Below the pieces are notes generated by a model, which saw only the letters and a program-made list of their open reading frames with translations, did no database searches and had not been told where the DNA came from. Both the position numbers and the translations under genes were made by a program. From Beijerinckiaceae bacterium (GTDB lineage Bacteria; Pseudomonadota; Alphaproteobacteria; Rhizobiales; Beijerinckiaceae), in the NCBI GenBank assembly GCA_947452005.1, contig CANGBC010000002.1, positions 124,001 to 188,000 on the forward strand: DNA of 64,000 nt. The letters are read 5' to 3'. Below, in pieces: positions 1-8,967 of this stretch (the first letter of the stretch is position 1; each line of letters starts with the position of its first letter).

Positions 1-1
1 T

Positions 2-835
2 CCGGGCCTGAACAGCCTGATCCTGGCGGTCATGGCGATTGGTATCTTTTTAGGCCTGCGGCAGGTCGTGCAGCTGTTTCCCGAGATTCGCTGGGTCAAC
101 GCCATGCGTCGCGGGCTTGCCCAACAGGTGCAGCCACCTGTGCTGCTGGCCCCGATGGCCCGCCTCATGGGACAGGATGGCTACCGCACGATCTCAACAG
201 TCACGCTGCGCGCTATTCTGGATTCGATTGGCACGCGCCTTGATGAATCGCGCGAGATTGCGCGCTACCTGACAGGCCTTCTGGTCTTCTTGGGACTGCT
301 TGGCACATTCTGGGGCTTGCTGGAGACCGTTGGCTCGATTGGAGGCGTGATCCGCTCCATGCAGACGGGCTCGGATGCGGCTGTCATGTTTGATGATCTG
401 AAAAACGGCTTGGCTGCTCCGATCTCGGGCATGGCAATTGCCTTTACCTCCTCGCTCTTTGGCCTTGCCGGATCTTTGATCCTTGGCTTTCTCGATCTGC
501 AAGCGGGACAGGCGCAAAATCGTTTTTATACCGAACTCGAAGATGCGCTGTCCTCACATGCGCAGGATATGGCTGTGTCGAGCTTTGCTGACACGGCTGG
601 CCTGCCCGAGGACATTCGCAATGCTTTGCAGAAGCTGACCGAAGGCGCCGACCCTGCCAATGCGCGCAACGCGCAGGCGGCCATGGCCAATCTGGCAGAA
701 GGCATTCAGGGCCTCGTGCAACATATGCGCGGCGAACAGCAGATGCTGCGCAACTGGGTTGAGGCGCAGGCTGAACAGCAGGCTGATATTCGCAAACTCC
801 TGCAACGCCTCGCCTCTGAACCGGAGCGCCGCTAA
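2..835 (+). CDS. MotA/TolQ/ExbB-family proton channel protein, 5' end outside window
   Basis: Inner-membrane protein of the MotA/TolQ/ExbB family, which forms the stator side of proton-driven machines. The frame is open from base 2, so the true start lies upstream; the first ATG in the window (32) falls inside a hydrophobic segment and is unlikely to be the start. Three membrane segments are visible: one at the truncated N-terminus, one near GLLVFLGLLGTFWGLLETV, and one near the glycine-rich MAIAFTSSLFGLAGSLILG. The last ~100 residues are polar and probably helical. The stop codon overlaps the ATG of the next gene by one base (TAATG), so the two are translationally coupled. With the OmpA-domain partner it makes a MotAB-like pair, but no flagellar gene is in view. 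Family call is firm; the process it powers is unknown. Confidence 0.85.
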   Translation, partial: PGLNSLILAVMAIGIFLGLRQVVQLFPEIRWVNAMRRGLAQQVQPPVLLAPMARLMGQDGYRTISTVTLRAILDSIGTRLDESREIARYLTGLLVFLGLLGTFWGLLETVGSIGGVIRSMQTGSDAAVMFDDLKNGLAAPISGMAIAFTSSLFGLAGSLILGFLDLQAGQAQNRFYTELEDALSSHAQDMAVSSFADTAGLPEDIRNALQKLTEGADPANARNAQAAMANLAEGIQGLVQHMRGEQQMLRNWVEAQAEQQADIRKLLQRLASEPERR

Positions 836-1854
836 TGGCACTGGGCCGCGCGCGGCGCACCGGCCGCACGTTCGATTATTGGCCAGGCTTCGTCGATGCT
901 TTGTCGACGATGTTGCTGACGATTATCTTTCTCTTGTCGGTGTTCATGCTCGCGCAATATTTCCTGACCCGCGAAATGAGCGGCAAGGATACAGCGCTGC
1001 AAAGGCTCAACCGCCAGATCGAAGAACTCACTTCGCTGCTCTCGCTCGAGCGTGCCTCCAAAGGCGAGGCGCAATCGACCATTCTGGCGCTGCAGGCGAC
1101 ACTTGATGCCGCCGAGCGCGAAAAACAGCGCCTGCAGGGCTTGGCCGATGCCACGCGCGGCGGGCTGGAAGTGGCTGGCAGTGCGACCACGCAGGCCCGC
1201 CAGCAACTGGACAATGAACGCCAGATCTCGGCCCGCGCGCTGGCACAGGTGGAAATTCTCAACCAGCAGATCTCGGCCCTGCGCCGCCAATTGGCCGCCC
1301 TCGAAGAAGCGCTCAATGCGTCTGAGAAACGCGACAAAGAGAGTCAGACACGCATTGCGGATCTGGGTTCGCGGCTGAATATTGCGCTGGCGCAGAAGGT
1401 GCAGGAACTGAACCGCTACCGCTCCGACTTTTTCGGTCGGCTACGCGACATTCTGGGCAATCGCCCCGGCGTGCGTGTGGTGGGTGATCGCTTTGTGTTT
1501 GAATCGGAAGTTTTGTTTGAAGTGGGCCAAGCTTCGCTCAACAATCAAGGCCGGGCCGAACTTGAAAAAGTCGCCGCCGCACTGAGTGATTTGGAGCGCA
1601 TCATTCCGCCTGAGATCAATTGGGTGATGCGGGTGGATGGCCACACCGACAAACGCCCGATTGTGGCGCGTAGCAATTGGGAGCTCTCAGCGTCCCGCGC
1701 CATTGCCGTCGTGCAGTTTCTGGTCTCGAAAGGCGTGTCACCGCAGCATCTGGTGGCCGCAGGCTTTGGTGAGTTTCAGCCCATTGATACGGGAGAAACA
1801 GAAGAAGCCTATCGCCGCAATCGCCGCATTGAGCTGAAGTTGACGGAGAGGTAA
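835..1854 (+). CDS. MotB-like protein with C-terminal OmpA peptidoglycan-binding domain
   Basis: 339-residue partner of the preceding channel gene. It has a short basic N-terminus, one membrane helix (about residues 19-42) with an acidic residue at its start (D21, in FVDALS) where MotB carries its proton-binding Asp, a long coiled coil (about 50-190) and an OmpA/MotB domain (about 215-335). The OmpA domain shows the FEVGQ strand, the DGHTD peptidoglycan-binding motif, NWELSASRA and a final RRIELKL. The arrangement suggests a cell-wall-anchored stator subunit. The coiled coil is much longer than in flagellar MotB, which argues for a different task. ZorB of Zorya defence systems has a similar build, but the neighbours here are housekeeping genes. 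Confidence 0.85.
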   Translation: MALGRARRTGRTFDYWPGFVDALSTMLLTIIFLLSVFMLAQYFLTREMSGKDTALQRLNRQIEELTSLLSLERASKGEAQSTILALQATLDAAEREKQRLQGLADATRGGLEVAGSATTQARQQLDNERQISARALAQVEILNQQISALRRQLAALEEALNASEKRDKESQTRIADLGSRLNIALAQKVQELNRYRSDFFGRLRDILGNRPGVRVVGDRFVFESEVLFEVGQASLNNQGRAELEKVAAALSDLERIIPPEINWVMRVDGHTDKRPIVARSNWELSASRAIAVVQFLVSKGVSPQHLVAAGFGEFQPIDTGETEEAYRRNRRIELKLTER

Positions 1855-1857
1855 AGG

Positions 1858-1883
1858 CCCCTCCCCCGCTTCGCGGGAGAGGG
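1858..1883. terminator. GC-rich hairpin between convergent genes
   Basis: CCCTCCCCCGC and GCGGGAGAGGG pair around a TTC loop, directly after the MotB-like stop and just before the stop of the convergent ABC exporter. No T tract follows on either strand, so it may only pause transcription or protect the 3' ends. Confidence 0.35.
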
Positions 1884-1889
1884 TGGAAA

Positions 1890-3686
1890 TCACACCACTT
1901 CTTCCGGCACTGCACCTGCATCAAATTGCAGGCGTGCGAGGCGCGCATAGAGGCCGCCTTGGGCGACCAGCTCGGCATGCGTGCCTTCTTCGACAATCGC
2001 GCCCTCATCCATGACCAGAATGCGATCAGCCTTCAGGACGGTCGCCAGGCGATGCGCGATCACGAGCGTGGTGCGGTCTTTCATGATGTTTTCAAGCGCG
2101 GCCTGCACCAGCACTTCGTTTTCAGCATCCAGCGCCGAGGTGGCTTCATCCAGCAACAGAATCGGCGCGTCTTTCAGAATGGCGCGTGCGATGGCGAGGC
2201 GCTGGCGTTGGCCGCCTGACAAGGTCACGCCGCGCTCGCCCACCGTTGTGTCATAGCCCTTGTCCAGTGCCATCACGAATTCGGCTGCTGCCGCACGTTC
2301 AGCCGCCGCGCGCACAAGGTCGAGTGGCGCTTCCGGCGAGCCATAGCGGATGTTGTCGGCAATGCTGGCGCCAAAGATCACCGGATCTTGCGGCACAAGC
2401 GCGAGACGTCCGCGCAAATCAGCGGGTGCGACATCGCGCAGATCCACACCATCAACGGCAATCGAGCCGGATGTGGGATCATAAAAACGCATCAGCAATT
2501 GGAAGACGGTGGATTTGCCAGCCCCCGAGGGGCCAACAATCGCAACCGTTTCGCCCGGCGCAATGCGCAGGGACAGATTGCGCACAGCTGCCGCATCGGC
2601 GCGTGTGGGATAAGCGAACGAGACATCGTTGAATGTCACTTCACCACGCGGCGGCACGGGCAGTGCGATGGGCTTGGCAGGCGCGACGATTTTGGGCTGA
2701 ACCGCAAGGATTTCCGCAATGCGCCCTGCGGCACCAGCGGCTGCAGAAATTTCGCTCCACACTTGCGACAATTCACCCAGCGCGCCTGCACCAAACACGG
2801 CATAGAGCACGAATTGCGAGAGCAGACCGGCGGTGATGCGCCCGGCCAACACATCCTGTGCGCCCAGCCACAACACGCAAACCACGCTGGCAAAGGCCAG
2901 GAAGATTGCCACACCCGTCAAAACAGAACGCGCAGCTGTGGCATTGCGCGCCGCCATATAGGCTTCTTCCACCGCTTCGGTGAAACGACCAATCGTCGTG
3001 CGCTCAGCGCCAAAGGCTTGCATGGTGCGCACAGCGCCGAGATTTTCAGCCGCAAAGGCTGTTGCATCGGCCAGACGATCTTGGGCAGCGCGCGAGCGCG
3101 CCCGCACGGACCGACCAGACGCCACCAACGGCAACACGATGATGGGAATGGCCACCAGCACAAGGCCCGACAATTTCGGGCTGGTGATGACCATCATCGA
3201 AATGGCACCGATGAACATGAAGAAATTGCGCAGCGCGACAGAGGCTGATGCGCCAAAGGCGGTCTTCATCTGCGTTGTGTCAGCGGTGAGACGCGACACC
3301 AATTCGCCCACGCGCGCACTGTCATAGAAGGGCGCATCAAGCCGCGTCAGATGTGCGAAGAGATCGGCGCGCAGATCAGCCACCACGCGCTCACCGATCG
3401 TGATGACCAAGAAATACCGGGTGGCGGAGGCCAGTGCCAAAACAGCCACCACGACGACCATGGCGGCAAAATAGAAATTGATGGCCCCGACACTGTCATC
3501 GGAGGAGAAGCCGTGGTCGATCATGCCCTTCACGGCCAAGGGCACGGTCAGGGTCGCGCCCGAGGCCACGCTGAGCGCGGCCAAGGCTGCCAGAATCCGG
3601 CCCTTGTAGCGGCGTGCATAGGGGATGAGGGGCAAGAGCGCCTTCAGTGAAGTCGCCGGCTTGTTCGCATCTTTTGGCTCAGCCAT
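1890..3686 (-). CDS. ABC exporter, fused permease and ATPase (MsbA/LmrA type)
   Basis: 598-residue half-transporter that would work as a homodimer in the inner membrane. Residues ~20-320 form a six-helix type I exporter domain; ~345-585 form the nucleotide-binding domain with Walker [10 protein letters not shown], signature LSGGQRQR, Walker [13 protein letters not shown] and a switch histidine in IAHRLAT. The length is normal for the MsbA/lipid-exporter group. The substrate cannot be told from sequence; lipid or drug export is common in the family. It runs convergent to the MotA/MotB-like pair and divergent from rpmE. The start is the first ATG after a GGGACAAG ribosome-binding stretch. Confidence 0.9.
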   Translation of the reverse strand: MAEPKDANKPATSLKALLPLIPYARRYKGRILAALAALSVASGATLTVPLAVKGMIDHGFSSDDSVGAINFYFAAMVVVVAVLALASATRYFLVITIGERVVADLRADLFAHLTRLDAPFYDSARVGELVSRLTADTTQMKTAFGASASVALRNFFMFIGAISMMVITSPKLSGLVLVAIPIIVLPLVASGRSVRARSRAAQDRLADATAFAAENLGAVRTMQAFGAERTTIGRFTEAVEEAYMAARNATAARSVLTGVAIFLAFASVVCVLWLGAQDVLAGRITAGLLSQFVLYAVFGAGALGELSQVWSEISAAAGAAGRIAEILAVQPKIVAPAKPIALPVPPRGEVTFNDVSFAYPTRADAAAVRNLSLRIAPGETVAIVGPSGAGKSTVFQLLMRFYDPTSGSIAVDGVDLRDVAPADLRGRLALVPQDPVIFGASIADNIRYGSPEAPLDLVRAAAERAAAAEFVMALDKGYDTTVGERGVTLSGGQRQRLAIARAILKDAPILLLDEATSALDAENEVLVQAALENIMKDRTTLVIAHRLATVLKADRILVMDEGAIVEEGTHAELVAQGGLYARLARLQFDAGAVPEEVV

Positions 3687-3746
3687 CTTGTCCCAGACCC
3701 TTTTTCACCCTTTTTACCCCCAAAGGGGTCGACCGATCCATATCGC

Positions 3747-3774
3747 TTGTCTCGCGTCCACGCCTGCGTTATAG
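3747..3774 (+). promoter_or_regulatory. Candidate housekeeping promoter for rpmE
   Basis: TTGTCT (3747-3752) and TTATAG (3769-3774) are spaced by 16 bases and lie about 80 bases upstream of the rpmE start. Sequence match only. Confidence 0.4.
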
Positions 3775-3856
3775 GGGCGCAACCCCGACATCGGGAAGCT
3801 TTTTAGCGGCTGCGTCCACGCTCAACCGCGTCCCCGCTGAACTCAAGGACAAGACG

Positions 3857-4087
3857 ATGAAGGCCGATACGCATCCTCAGTACCATTTCATCAAGGTCGT
3901 CATGACCGACGGCACGGATTACATGACCCGCTCGACCTACGGCAAGGAAGGCGACACGCTGAACCTTGATATCGATCCCAAGACCCATCCGGCCTGGACC
4001 GGCGGCTCGCAGCAGCTGATGGATCGTGGCGGTCGTCTGTCGAAGTTCAACTCGCGCTTCGGTGGCATTTCGCTCGGCAAGAAGTAA
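3857..4087 (+). CDS. rpmE: 50S ribosomal protein bL31
   Basis: 76-residue bL31 of the large ribosomal subunit. The start is ATG 3857, placed by homology ([10 protein letters not shown]) after an AAGGAC ribosome-binding site; the frame is open further upstream. It contains no cysteine, so it is the zinc-independent form lacking the CxxC pairs of E. coli RpmE, as is usual in alphaproteobacteria. The RSTYGKEGD and HPAWTGG blocks are typical. A strong terminator follows within 30 bases, so the gene is probably transcribed alone. Confidence 0.95.
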   Translation: MKADTHPQYHFIKVVMTDGTDYMTRSTYGKEGDTLNLDIDPKTHPAWTGGSQQLMDRGGRLSKFNSRFGGISLGKK

Positions 4088-4113
4088 GCTTCTCAGCCCA
4101 CGCACGACATACG

Positions 4114-4142
4114 AAAAACCCCGGCCTGGCCGGGGTTTTTTG
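4114..4142. terminator. Rho-independent terminator after rpmE, bidirectional
   Basis: AAAAACCCCGG and CCGGGGTTTTTT flank a short loop. T runs follow on both strands, so it can also serve the convergent rcdA gene. Confidence 0.85.
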
Positions 4143-4170
4143 TTGTCTAACAGACACATCGACCCAGACC

Positions 4171-4695
4171 TCAGGCGCGGGCAGCGCCAAAGGCGGCCTG
4201 CAGGGTGGCCAATTGGTTCAAAATGGCCGGAGCCCCGCCCGTCTGGTCCTGCTTGGCATAGAGCTGGGCATCGAGATGATGGATGCGGGCCTGCAGCCGC
4301 TGGGATGTCAGGGCCAGCTCCTGCAGCCGGTCTGGGAGGCGCGTGAAGACCTCTGCCGGTGTGGCGAGGCCCTGACGGGTCAAAGTGACCCGGTGCTTGT
4401 CAGCGCGCGCCTGAAGGGGCGTGAGGTCGCCCTCATTGACCGCCCGCTGCACCAGCAGCCAGGAGGCCATCTGCATCAGGCGGGTCGTCAGCCGCATGCT
4501 TTCGGAGGCATAGGCCAGCGCGTCCTCGCGCGGCAGCACCCGGCTTTCCTGACGGCCGGGGCCATCCAGATAGGCCGCCGCCTCCTCCACAAGGATCATG
4601 CCCTCGCGAAACAAGGTCTTGAAAGCCTCTGACGAGGCCAGATGATGGCCGAAAGAGACAGTATTGCGGGACGCGGCCGAGGCATTGCGCAGCAT
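4171..4695 (-). CDS. rcdA: DUF1465 family protein, RcdA-type adaptor of CtrA proteolysis
   Basis: 174-residue member of DUF1465 (PF07323). The characterised member is Caulobacter RcdA, which joins CpdR-primed ClpXP and helps deliver CtrA, through PopA, for degradation at the G1-S transition. The body reads as a helical bundle (SEAFKTLFREGMILVEEAAAYLDG, then LTTRLMQMASWLLVQRAV). The start at 4695 is preferred over upstream ATGs because GGAG lies 7 bases before it; the ATG at 4701 would be too close. The DUF1192 gene upstream on the same strand is a usual companion in this group. cpdR, its partner, lies 55 kb away in the window. Confidence 0.85.
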   Translation of the reverse strand: MLRNASAASRNTVSFGHHLASSEAFKTLFREGMILVEEAAAYLDGPGRQESRVLPREDALAYASESMRLTTRLMQMASWLLVQRAVNEGDLTPLQARADKHRVTLTRQGLATPAEVFTRLPDRLQELALTSQRLQARIHHLDAQLYAKQDQTGGAPAILNQLATLQAAFGAARA

Positions 4696-4834
4696 GAACA
4701 TTCTCCACCCGCGCGAAACGTCGCAGCGGCAGAAGGCCAGACTAGCGAAAAACGGCCCGTCCGGCAGGGCAAGCTTCAATTAGGGTTAACATCGGAATGA
4801 CCAAAAGCCTTTATTCCCATGGCTTTGTGGATAA

Positions 4835-5038
4835 TCAGCTCTTGAAGACCGCATCCGCCGCACGTTTGGAGGCCTCTTTGGCCCCCCGCGCCTCGGTGAG
4901 CCGGGCGATCTCGGCCTGCAAAAGGGCGATCCGCTCATCAAGCTCGTGGACGGAGAGCGCATCCAGCACCTGCCCGATCTCATGGGTGACCGGCGGCTTG
5001 GGGCGACTGCCAAAAATATCTTCGTCCTCACGCGCCAT
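4835..5038 (-). CDS. DUF1192 family small protein
   Basis: 67 residues, starting at MAREDEDIFGS. The family is short, alphaproteobacterial and of unknown function. The N-terminal half contains a DIFG..P.PPVTHEIGQ block; the C-terminal half (about 25-60) is a heptad-like helix (LDERIALLQAEIARLTEA) that should form a coiled coil. It sits 140 bases upstream of rcdA on the same strand and divergent from a quinone oxidoreductase. Confidence 0.8.
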   Translation of the reverse strand: MAREDEDIFGSRPKPPVTHEIGQVLDALSVHELDERIALLQAEIARLTEARGAKEASKRAADAVFKS

Positions 5039-5127
5039 AAAAGCCTCCCTCACGCCAAGCTTTGATCAAGGACAGTATAGAGCCGCAATGTGTGCTAGAA
5101 AATGCACCTGCTCAAAGGGAGCCCAAC

Positions 5128-6132
5128 ATGTCGAGCCTGCCGCAAAGCATGACAGCCATTGTGATCACCGCCTTTGGCGAACCTGATGTGCTGCAGGCGC
5201 AAGACCGCCCCATCGCCATGCCGGGTGACCATGAGATCCTGATTGCTGTCAAAGCGGCCGGCGTGAACCGCCCCGATGTGTCGCAGCGCCAAGGCAAATA
5301 TCCGCCGCCCCCCGGCGCGCCCCAAGATGTGCCGGGCCTCGAAGTGGCCGGCACGATTGTCGCCTGCGGCCATCAAGTGACACGCTGGCATGTGGGCGAT
5401 GCGGTTTGCGCGCTCGTTCCCGGTGGCGGCTATGCCAGCTTCTGCCTCGCACATGAAAGCAATGCTTTGCCTGTGCCGCAGGGCTTTTCAATGATTGAGG
5501 CCGCAGCCCTGCCGGAAACATTTTTCACCGTCTGGACCAATGTGTTTCAGCGCGGACACCTGACCAGCGGCGAAACCCTGCTCATCCATGGCGGCTCGTC
5601 GGGCATTGGCACAACCGCCATCATGCTGGGCAAAGCTTTTGGTGCGCAGGTCATCGTCACCGCTGGCACGGATGACAAATGCGCGGCCTGCGTGAAGCTC
5701 GGCGCAGATCATGCCATCAATTACAAGACGCAGGATTTCGTCGCAGAGGTGAAAAAGATCACCGGCGGCAAGGGTGCCGATGTCATTCTCGACATGGTTG
5801 GCGGCTCTTATGTGCAGCGCAATTATGAAGCAGCTGCCGTTGAGGGACGCATCGTCCAGATTGCCTTCATGCAAGGCTATAAAATCGACCAGCTCGACAT
5901 GCGCGCCCTCAGCGCCAAACGCCTGACGCACACAGGCTCAACCTTGCGCCCACGCAGCCCTGAGCAAAAGGCGATCATCGCCCGCGAACTGGAAGCCAAG
6001 GTCTGGCCCCTGCTCAGCCAAGGCGCCTTCCGCCCGGTGATCGATGCCACCTACCCCTTGGCGCAGGCGGCCCGGGCACATGCCCATATGGAAGCCTCCA
6101 CCCATGTCGGAAAGATCGTTTTGACCCTCTGA
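5128..6132 (+). CDS. NAD(P)H-dependent quinone oxidoreductase (zeta-crystallin/MDR family)
   Basis: 334-residue medium-chain reductase without zinc ligands. The GroES-like N-terminal fold spans ~10-125 and the Rossmann domain ~130-270, with nucleotide-binding GGSSGIGTTAIML and GADHAINY; GADVILDMVGG is also typical. These enzymes reduce quinones or enones with NADPH in the cytoplasm. The start at 5128 is supported by AAGGGAG 6 bases upstream. It diverges from the DUF1192-rcdA pair. Confidence 0.9.
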   Translation: MSSLPQSMTAIVITAFGEPDVLQAQDRPIAMPGDHEILIAVKAAGVNRPDVSQRQGKYPPPPGAPQDVPGLEVAGTIVACGHQVTRWHVGDAVCALVPGGGYASFCLAHESNALPVPQGFSMIEAAALPETFFTVWTNVFQRGHLTSGETLLIHGGSSGIGTTAIMLGKAFGAQVIVTAGTDDKCAACVKLGADHAINYKTQDFVAEVKKITGGKGADVILDMVGGSYVQRNYEAAAVEGRIVQIAFMQGYKIDQLDMRALSAKRLTHTGSTLRPRSPEQKAIIARELEAKVWPLLSQGAFRPVIDATYPLAQAARAHAHMEASTHVGKIVLTL

Positions 6133-6295
6133 GGGGGTGATTTCACACCCTGAAGGGGATCTGGCCGATTGCCTTTCCCCCCTCACGGACCTATATTCGG
6201 GGTCATTCCCGTCATGGATGATGTGTTGTGAGGCTTGGCCTCGGCCGGGCCAGAGCCCGGTGACGCTCGTCCCCAGTTTGCTTGGAGTCTCAGAA

Positions 6296-7012
6296 ATGAG
6301 CAACGCGCCCCTGATGCCCAAGGCCACGGCTGTGTGGCTCGTCGACAATACCGCTCTGTCCTTCGATCAGATCGCTGATTTCTGCAAACTTCACCCGCTT
6401 GAGGTGAAGGGCATCGCTGATGGCGAAGTCGCAGCTGGCATCAAGGGACATGACCCCATCACCTCTGGTCAGTTGACCCGCGAAGAAATCGCCAAGGGCG
6501 AAGCCGACCCGGAATTTCGCCTGACACTGGCCAAATCCAAGGTTGTGCTGCCGGAAGTGAAAAAAGCGCGCGGCCCGCGCTACACGCCTCTGTCGCGCCG
6601 TCAGGATCGTCCGAATGCCATTCTCTGGCTCGTGCGCAACCACCCTGAGTTGAAAGACGCTCAGATCATGCGTCTGGCTGGCACGACCAAGACCACGTTG
6701 CAGCAGATCCGCGAACGCACCCATTGGAATTCAGCCGCTCTGACGCCTCTGGACCCCGTGACTTTGGGCCTGTGCTCGCAGCTTGATCTCGATCTCGAAG
6801 TGAACCGCGCCGCCAAAGATCGCCCCGCCCAGGCGGATGATCATGGCGCGACACTGGTGCCTGCCGAAATCACCACGGCCCCGCGCCAGCCTGCCACGCA
6901 GGAAGACGTGTTTGGCACCAGCGCCCCCGCACCGCGCCGCGAGCAGGAAGAGCATCTCGATCTGGATGCAGTCTTCGGCAAGCTCAATGCGCTGAAGCAC
7001 GGCGACGACTGA
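6296..7012 (+). CDS. trcR: DUF1013 family cell-cycle transcriptional regulator TrcR
   Basis: 238-residue cytoplasmic protein of DUF1013, a family restricted to alphaproteobacteria and now named TrcR for its cell-cycle regulatory role. The N-terminal ~160 residues hold the conserved blocks (ATAVWLVDNTALSFDQIADF, HPLEVKGIADGEV, RPNAILWLVRNHPELKD) and a helix-turn-helix-like segment (DAQIMRLAGTTKTTLQQI). The C-terminal ~70 residues are low-complexity and acidic. The start at ATG 6296 has TTGGAG 8 bases upstream; the frame is open earlier but lacks homology. A terminator follows. Confidence 0.88.
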   Translation: MSNAPLMPKATAVWLVDNTALSFDQIADFCKLHPLEVKGIADGEVAAGIKGHDPITSGQLTREEIAKGEADPEFRLTLAKSKVVLPEVKKARGPRYTPLSRRQDRPNAILWLVRNHPELKDAQIMRLAGTTKTTLQQIRERTHWNSAALTPLDPVTLGLCSQLDLDLEVNRAAKDRPAQADDHGATLVPAEITTAPRQPATQEDVFGTSAPAPRREQEEHLDLDAVFGKLNALKHGDD

Positions 7013-7050
7013 GTCGCTCGCCGCCAGCAATTTCTTTTGAAGACAAGATC

Positions 7051-7082
7051 AAGGCGCGGCCGATTGCGGACCGCGCCTTTTC
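7051..7082 (+). terminator. Rho-independent terminator after trcR
   Basis: AAGGCGCGG (7051-7059) pairs with CCGCGCCTT (7071-7079), with an inner CCG/CGG pair in the loop, followed by a short T run. Confidence 0.75.
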
Positions 7083-7139
7083 GATGCAATGCTGCCCTCA
7101 ATAGCGGGCGGAGTGCACCCCCGCAACTCGGGGGATTCT

Positions 7140-8834
7140 ATGCTCAAGGACCACGCGGACCATCTTCGTCCATGGCTTGCCCATTATCCGGCGGGCGTGC
7201 CAGCGCAGATTGACGAACATTCGCGCGAGACCATTGCCGACATCATTCGCCATGCCGGAACTGCGTTTGCGCACCGCCCAGCAGCGGAAAGTTTTGGCGT
7301 CCGCCTGACCTATGGCCAGCTGATGCAGCGCGCCGAGGAAGTGGCCACAGGCCTGCAGCGGCTCGGCCTCAAGAAAGGCGACCGCGTCGCCATTATGATG
7401 CCCAATGTCATGGCCTATCCGGCCATCATGTTTGGCGCATTGCTCGGTGGCTATGTCGTCGTCAACATCAATCCGCTCTACACCGCGCGCGAGCTGACCC
7501 ATCAGGTGAATGATTCCGGGGCGCGTGTTCTCTTCGTGCTCGAAAATTTTGCCCATACGGTGCAAGAAGCGCTCGAGGATCTGCGCGCTGAAATGGCTGT
7601 CGTTGTGAGACCCGGCGACCTGATTGGCCCCAAAGGCCATATCGTCAATTTCGTCTCGCGCTATATCAAGCGCAATGTGAAGCCCTACAAGATTCCAGCC
7701 ACCCTGCCGTTTTCCAATTTTCTGTTCTTTGCCCAGCAAGGCAAATTCACGCCTGTCGAGATTGGCCCCGATGATATGGCCTTTCTGCAATATACGGGCG
7801 GCACAACGGGGCGCGCCAAAGGTGCCGTTCTGCTCCATCGCAACATTGTTGCCAATGTGAACCAGTGTCAGGCGTGGCTGCGCTCTTTTGCAGGTGAGCG
7901 CGATGATCATGTGATGGTGACAGCGCTGCCGCTCTATCACATTCTGGCCCTCACAGCCTGTTGCCTGTTTGTTGCCAAACTGGGCGGCTGCCAAATTCTC
8001 ATTCCCAACCCGCGCGATCTGCCAGCCTTCATCAAGACGATCAAAGGCGTGCGCATGACGATGATCGTTGTCGTCAATACGCTCGCCAATGCACTGGCCT
8101 CACGCGATGATTTCAAACAGGTCGATTTCTCGCAGTTGGCTTTCGCCATTTCGGGTGGCATGGCCACACAAGCCGCTGTCGCCAAGAATTGGAAAGCAGT
8201 CACAGGCCGCCCGTTGATCGAAGGCTATGGCCTGTCGGAGACGTCACCCGTGGCTTGCGTGAACCGTCTCGACATTGCGGAATTTACGGGTGGCGTCGGC
8301 TATCCGGTGTCGTCGACCGATGTGTCGATCCGCAATGACAAGGGCGAGGAAGTGGCGCTGGGTGAACCGGGCGAGATTTGCATCAAAGGCCCGCAAGTGA
8401 TGGCGGGCTATTGGCGCCAGCCTGGAGAGACAGAAAAATCCATGACGCCCGATGGCTATTTCCGCACGGGTGATATCGGCACAGTGGCGGATGATGGTCT
8501 GGTGCGCATTGTGGATCGCATCAAGGACATGATTTTGGTGTCAGGCTTCAACGTCTATCCAAATGAAGTTGAAGACGTGCTTGTGCAGCATCCCAATATT
8601 GCCGAGGCGGCGGTGATTGGCGTGCCCGATGGCCATTCGGGCGAAGCGGTGCGCGCCTTTATCGTCACGCGTGATGGTGCGCGCATGGATGAGGACGAAT
8701 TGCGCAATTGGTGTCGCGAAAAACTGACGGGCTATAAAGTGCCCCGCCAGATTGACGTGCGCGAGTCCTTGCCAAAAACACCGGTCGGAAAAATCCTGCG
8801 CCGCGAATTGCGTGATGAGGTGATGCGGGGCTAG
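7140..8834 (+). CDS. fadD: Long-chain acyl-CoA synthetase (FadD type)
   Basis: 564-residue AMP-forming ligase that activates fatty acids to acyl-CoA for beta-oxidation. The P-loop motif YTGGTTGRAKGA is near residue 218, the core YGLSETSP near 362, the adenylate-binding YFRTGDIG near 440, and the C-terminal lysine motif PKTPVGKILRRELR near the end. The start at 7140 follows GGGGGATTCT; an in-frame ATG at 7089 lacks homology. Long-chain preference is inferred from family resemblance (NINPLYTARELTHQ, characteristic of FadD). No other beta-oxidation gene is adjacent. Confidence 0.88.
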   Translation: MLKDHADHLRPWLAHYPAGVPAQIDEHSRETIADIIRHAGTAFAHRPAAESFGVRLTYGQLMQRAEEVATGLQRLGLKKGDRVAIMMPNVMAYPAIMFGALLGGYVVVNINPLYTARELTHQVNDSGARVLFVLENFAHTVQEALEDLRAEMAVVVRPGDLIGPKGHIVNFVSRYIKRNVKPYKIPATLPFSNFLFFAQQGKFTPVEIGPDDMAFLQYTGGTTGRAKGAVLLHRNIVANVNQCQAWLRSFAGERDDHVMVTALPLYHILALTACCLFVAKLGGCQILIPNPRDLPAFIKTIKGVRMTMIVVVNTLANALASRDDFKQVDFSQLAFAISGGMATQAAVAKNWKAVTGRPLIEGYGLSETSPVACVNRLDIAEFTGGVGYPVSSTDVSIRNDKGEEVALGEPGEICIKGPQVMAGYWRQPGETEKSMTPDGYFRTGDIGTVADDGLVRIVDRIKDMILVSGFNVYPNEVEDVLVQHPNIAEAAVIGVPDGHSGEAVRAFIVTRDGARMDEDELRNWCREKLTGYKVPRQIDVRESLPKTPVGKILRRELRDEVMRG

Positions 8835-8869
8835 TGGGATTTGATCCCCCTCCCCCTTGAGGGGACGCC

Positions 8870-8954
8870 CGTCATGGCGAGCGAAGCGAAGCAATCCACA
8901 AGCACCACGTGCGGCTGTCTGGATTGCTTCGTCGCTTTGCTCCTCGCAATGACG
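8870..8954. repeat. REP-like intergenic palindrome, copy 1
   Basis: Imperfect inverted repeat: the left arm reads CGTCATGGCGAGCGAAGCGA followed by AGCAATCCA, the right arm GGATTGCTTCG followed by CTCCTCGCAATGACG. It lies between convergent fadD and prpE genes. A close copy lies at 12516-12601 and a short one at 19309-19351. Confidence 0.8.
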
Positions 8955-8967
8955 GCGGAGACTTCCG

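Noticed and set aside
2-1854. Zorya (ZorAB) defence system
   Set aside because: The MotA/OmpA pair resembles ZorA and ZorB, but no ZorC, ZorD or ZorE gene follows and the downstream neighbours are housekeeping. The part upstream of the window cannot be seen.
2388-3248. Long plus-strand frame opposite the ABC exporter
   Set aside because: It lies fully antisense to a gene with intact ABC motifs, and its His- and Arg-rich sequence is typical of a shadow of GC-rich coding DNA.
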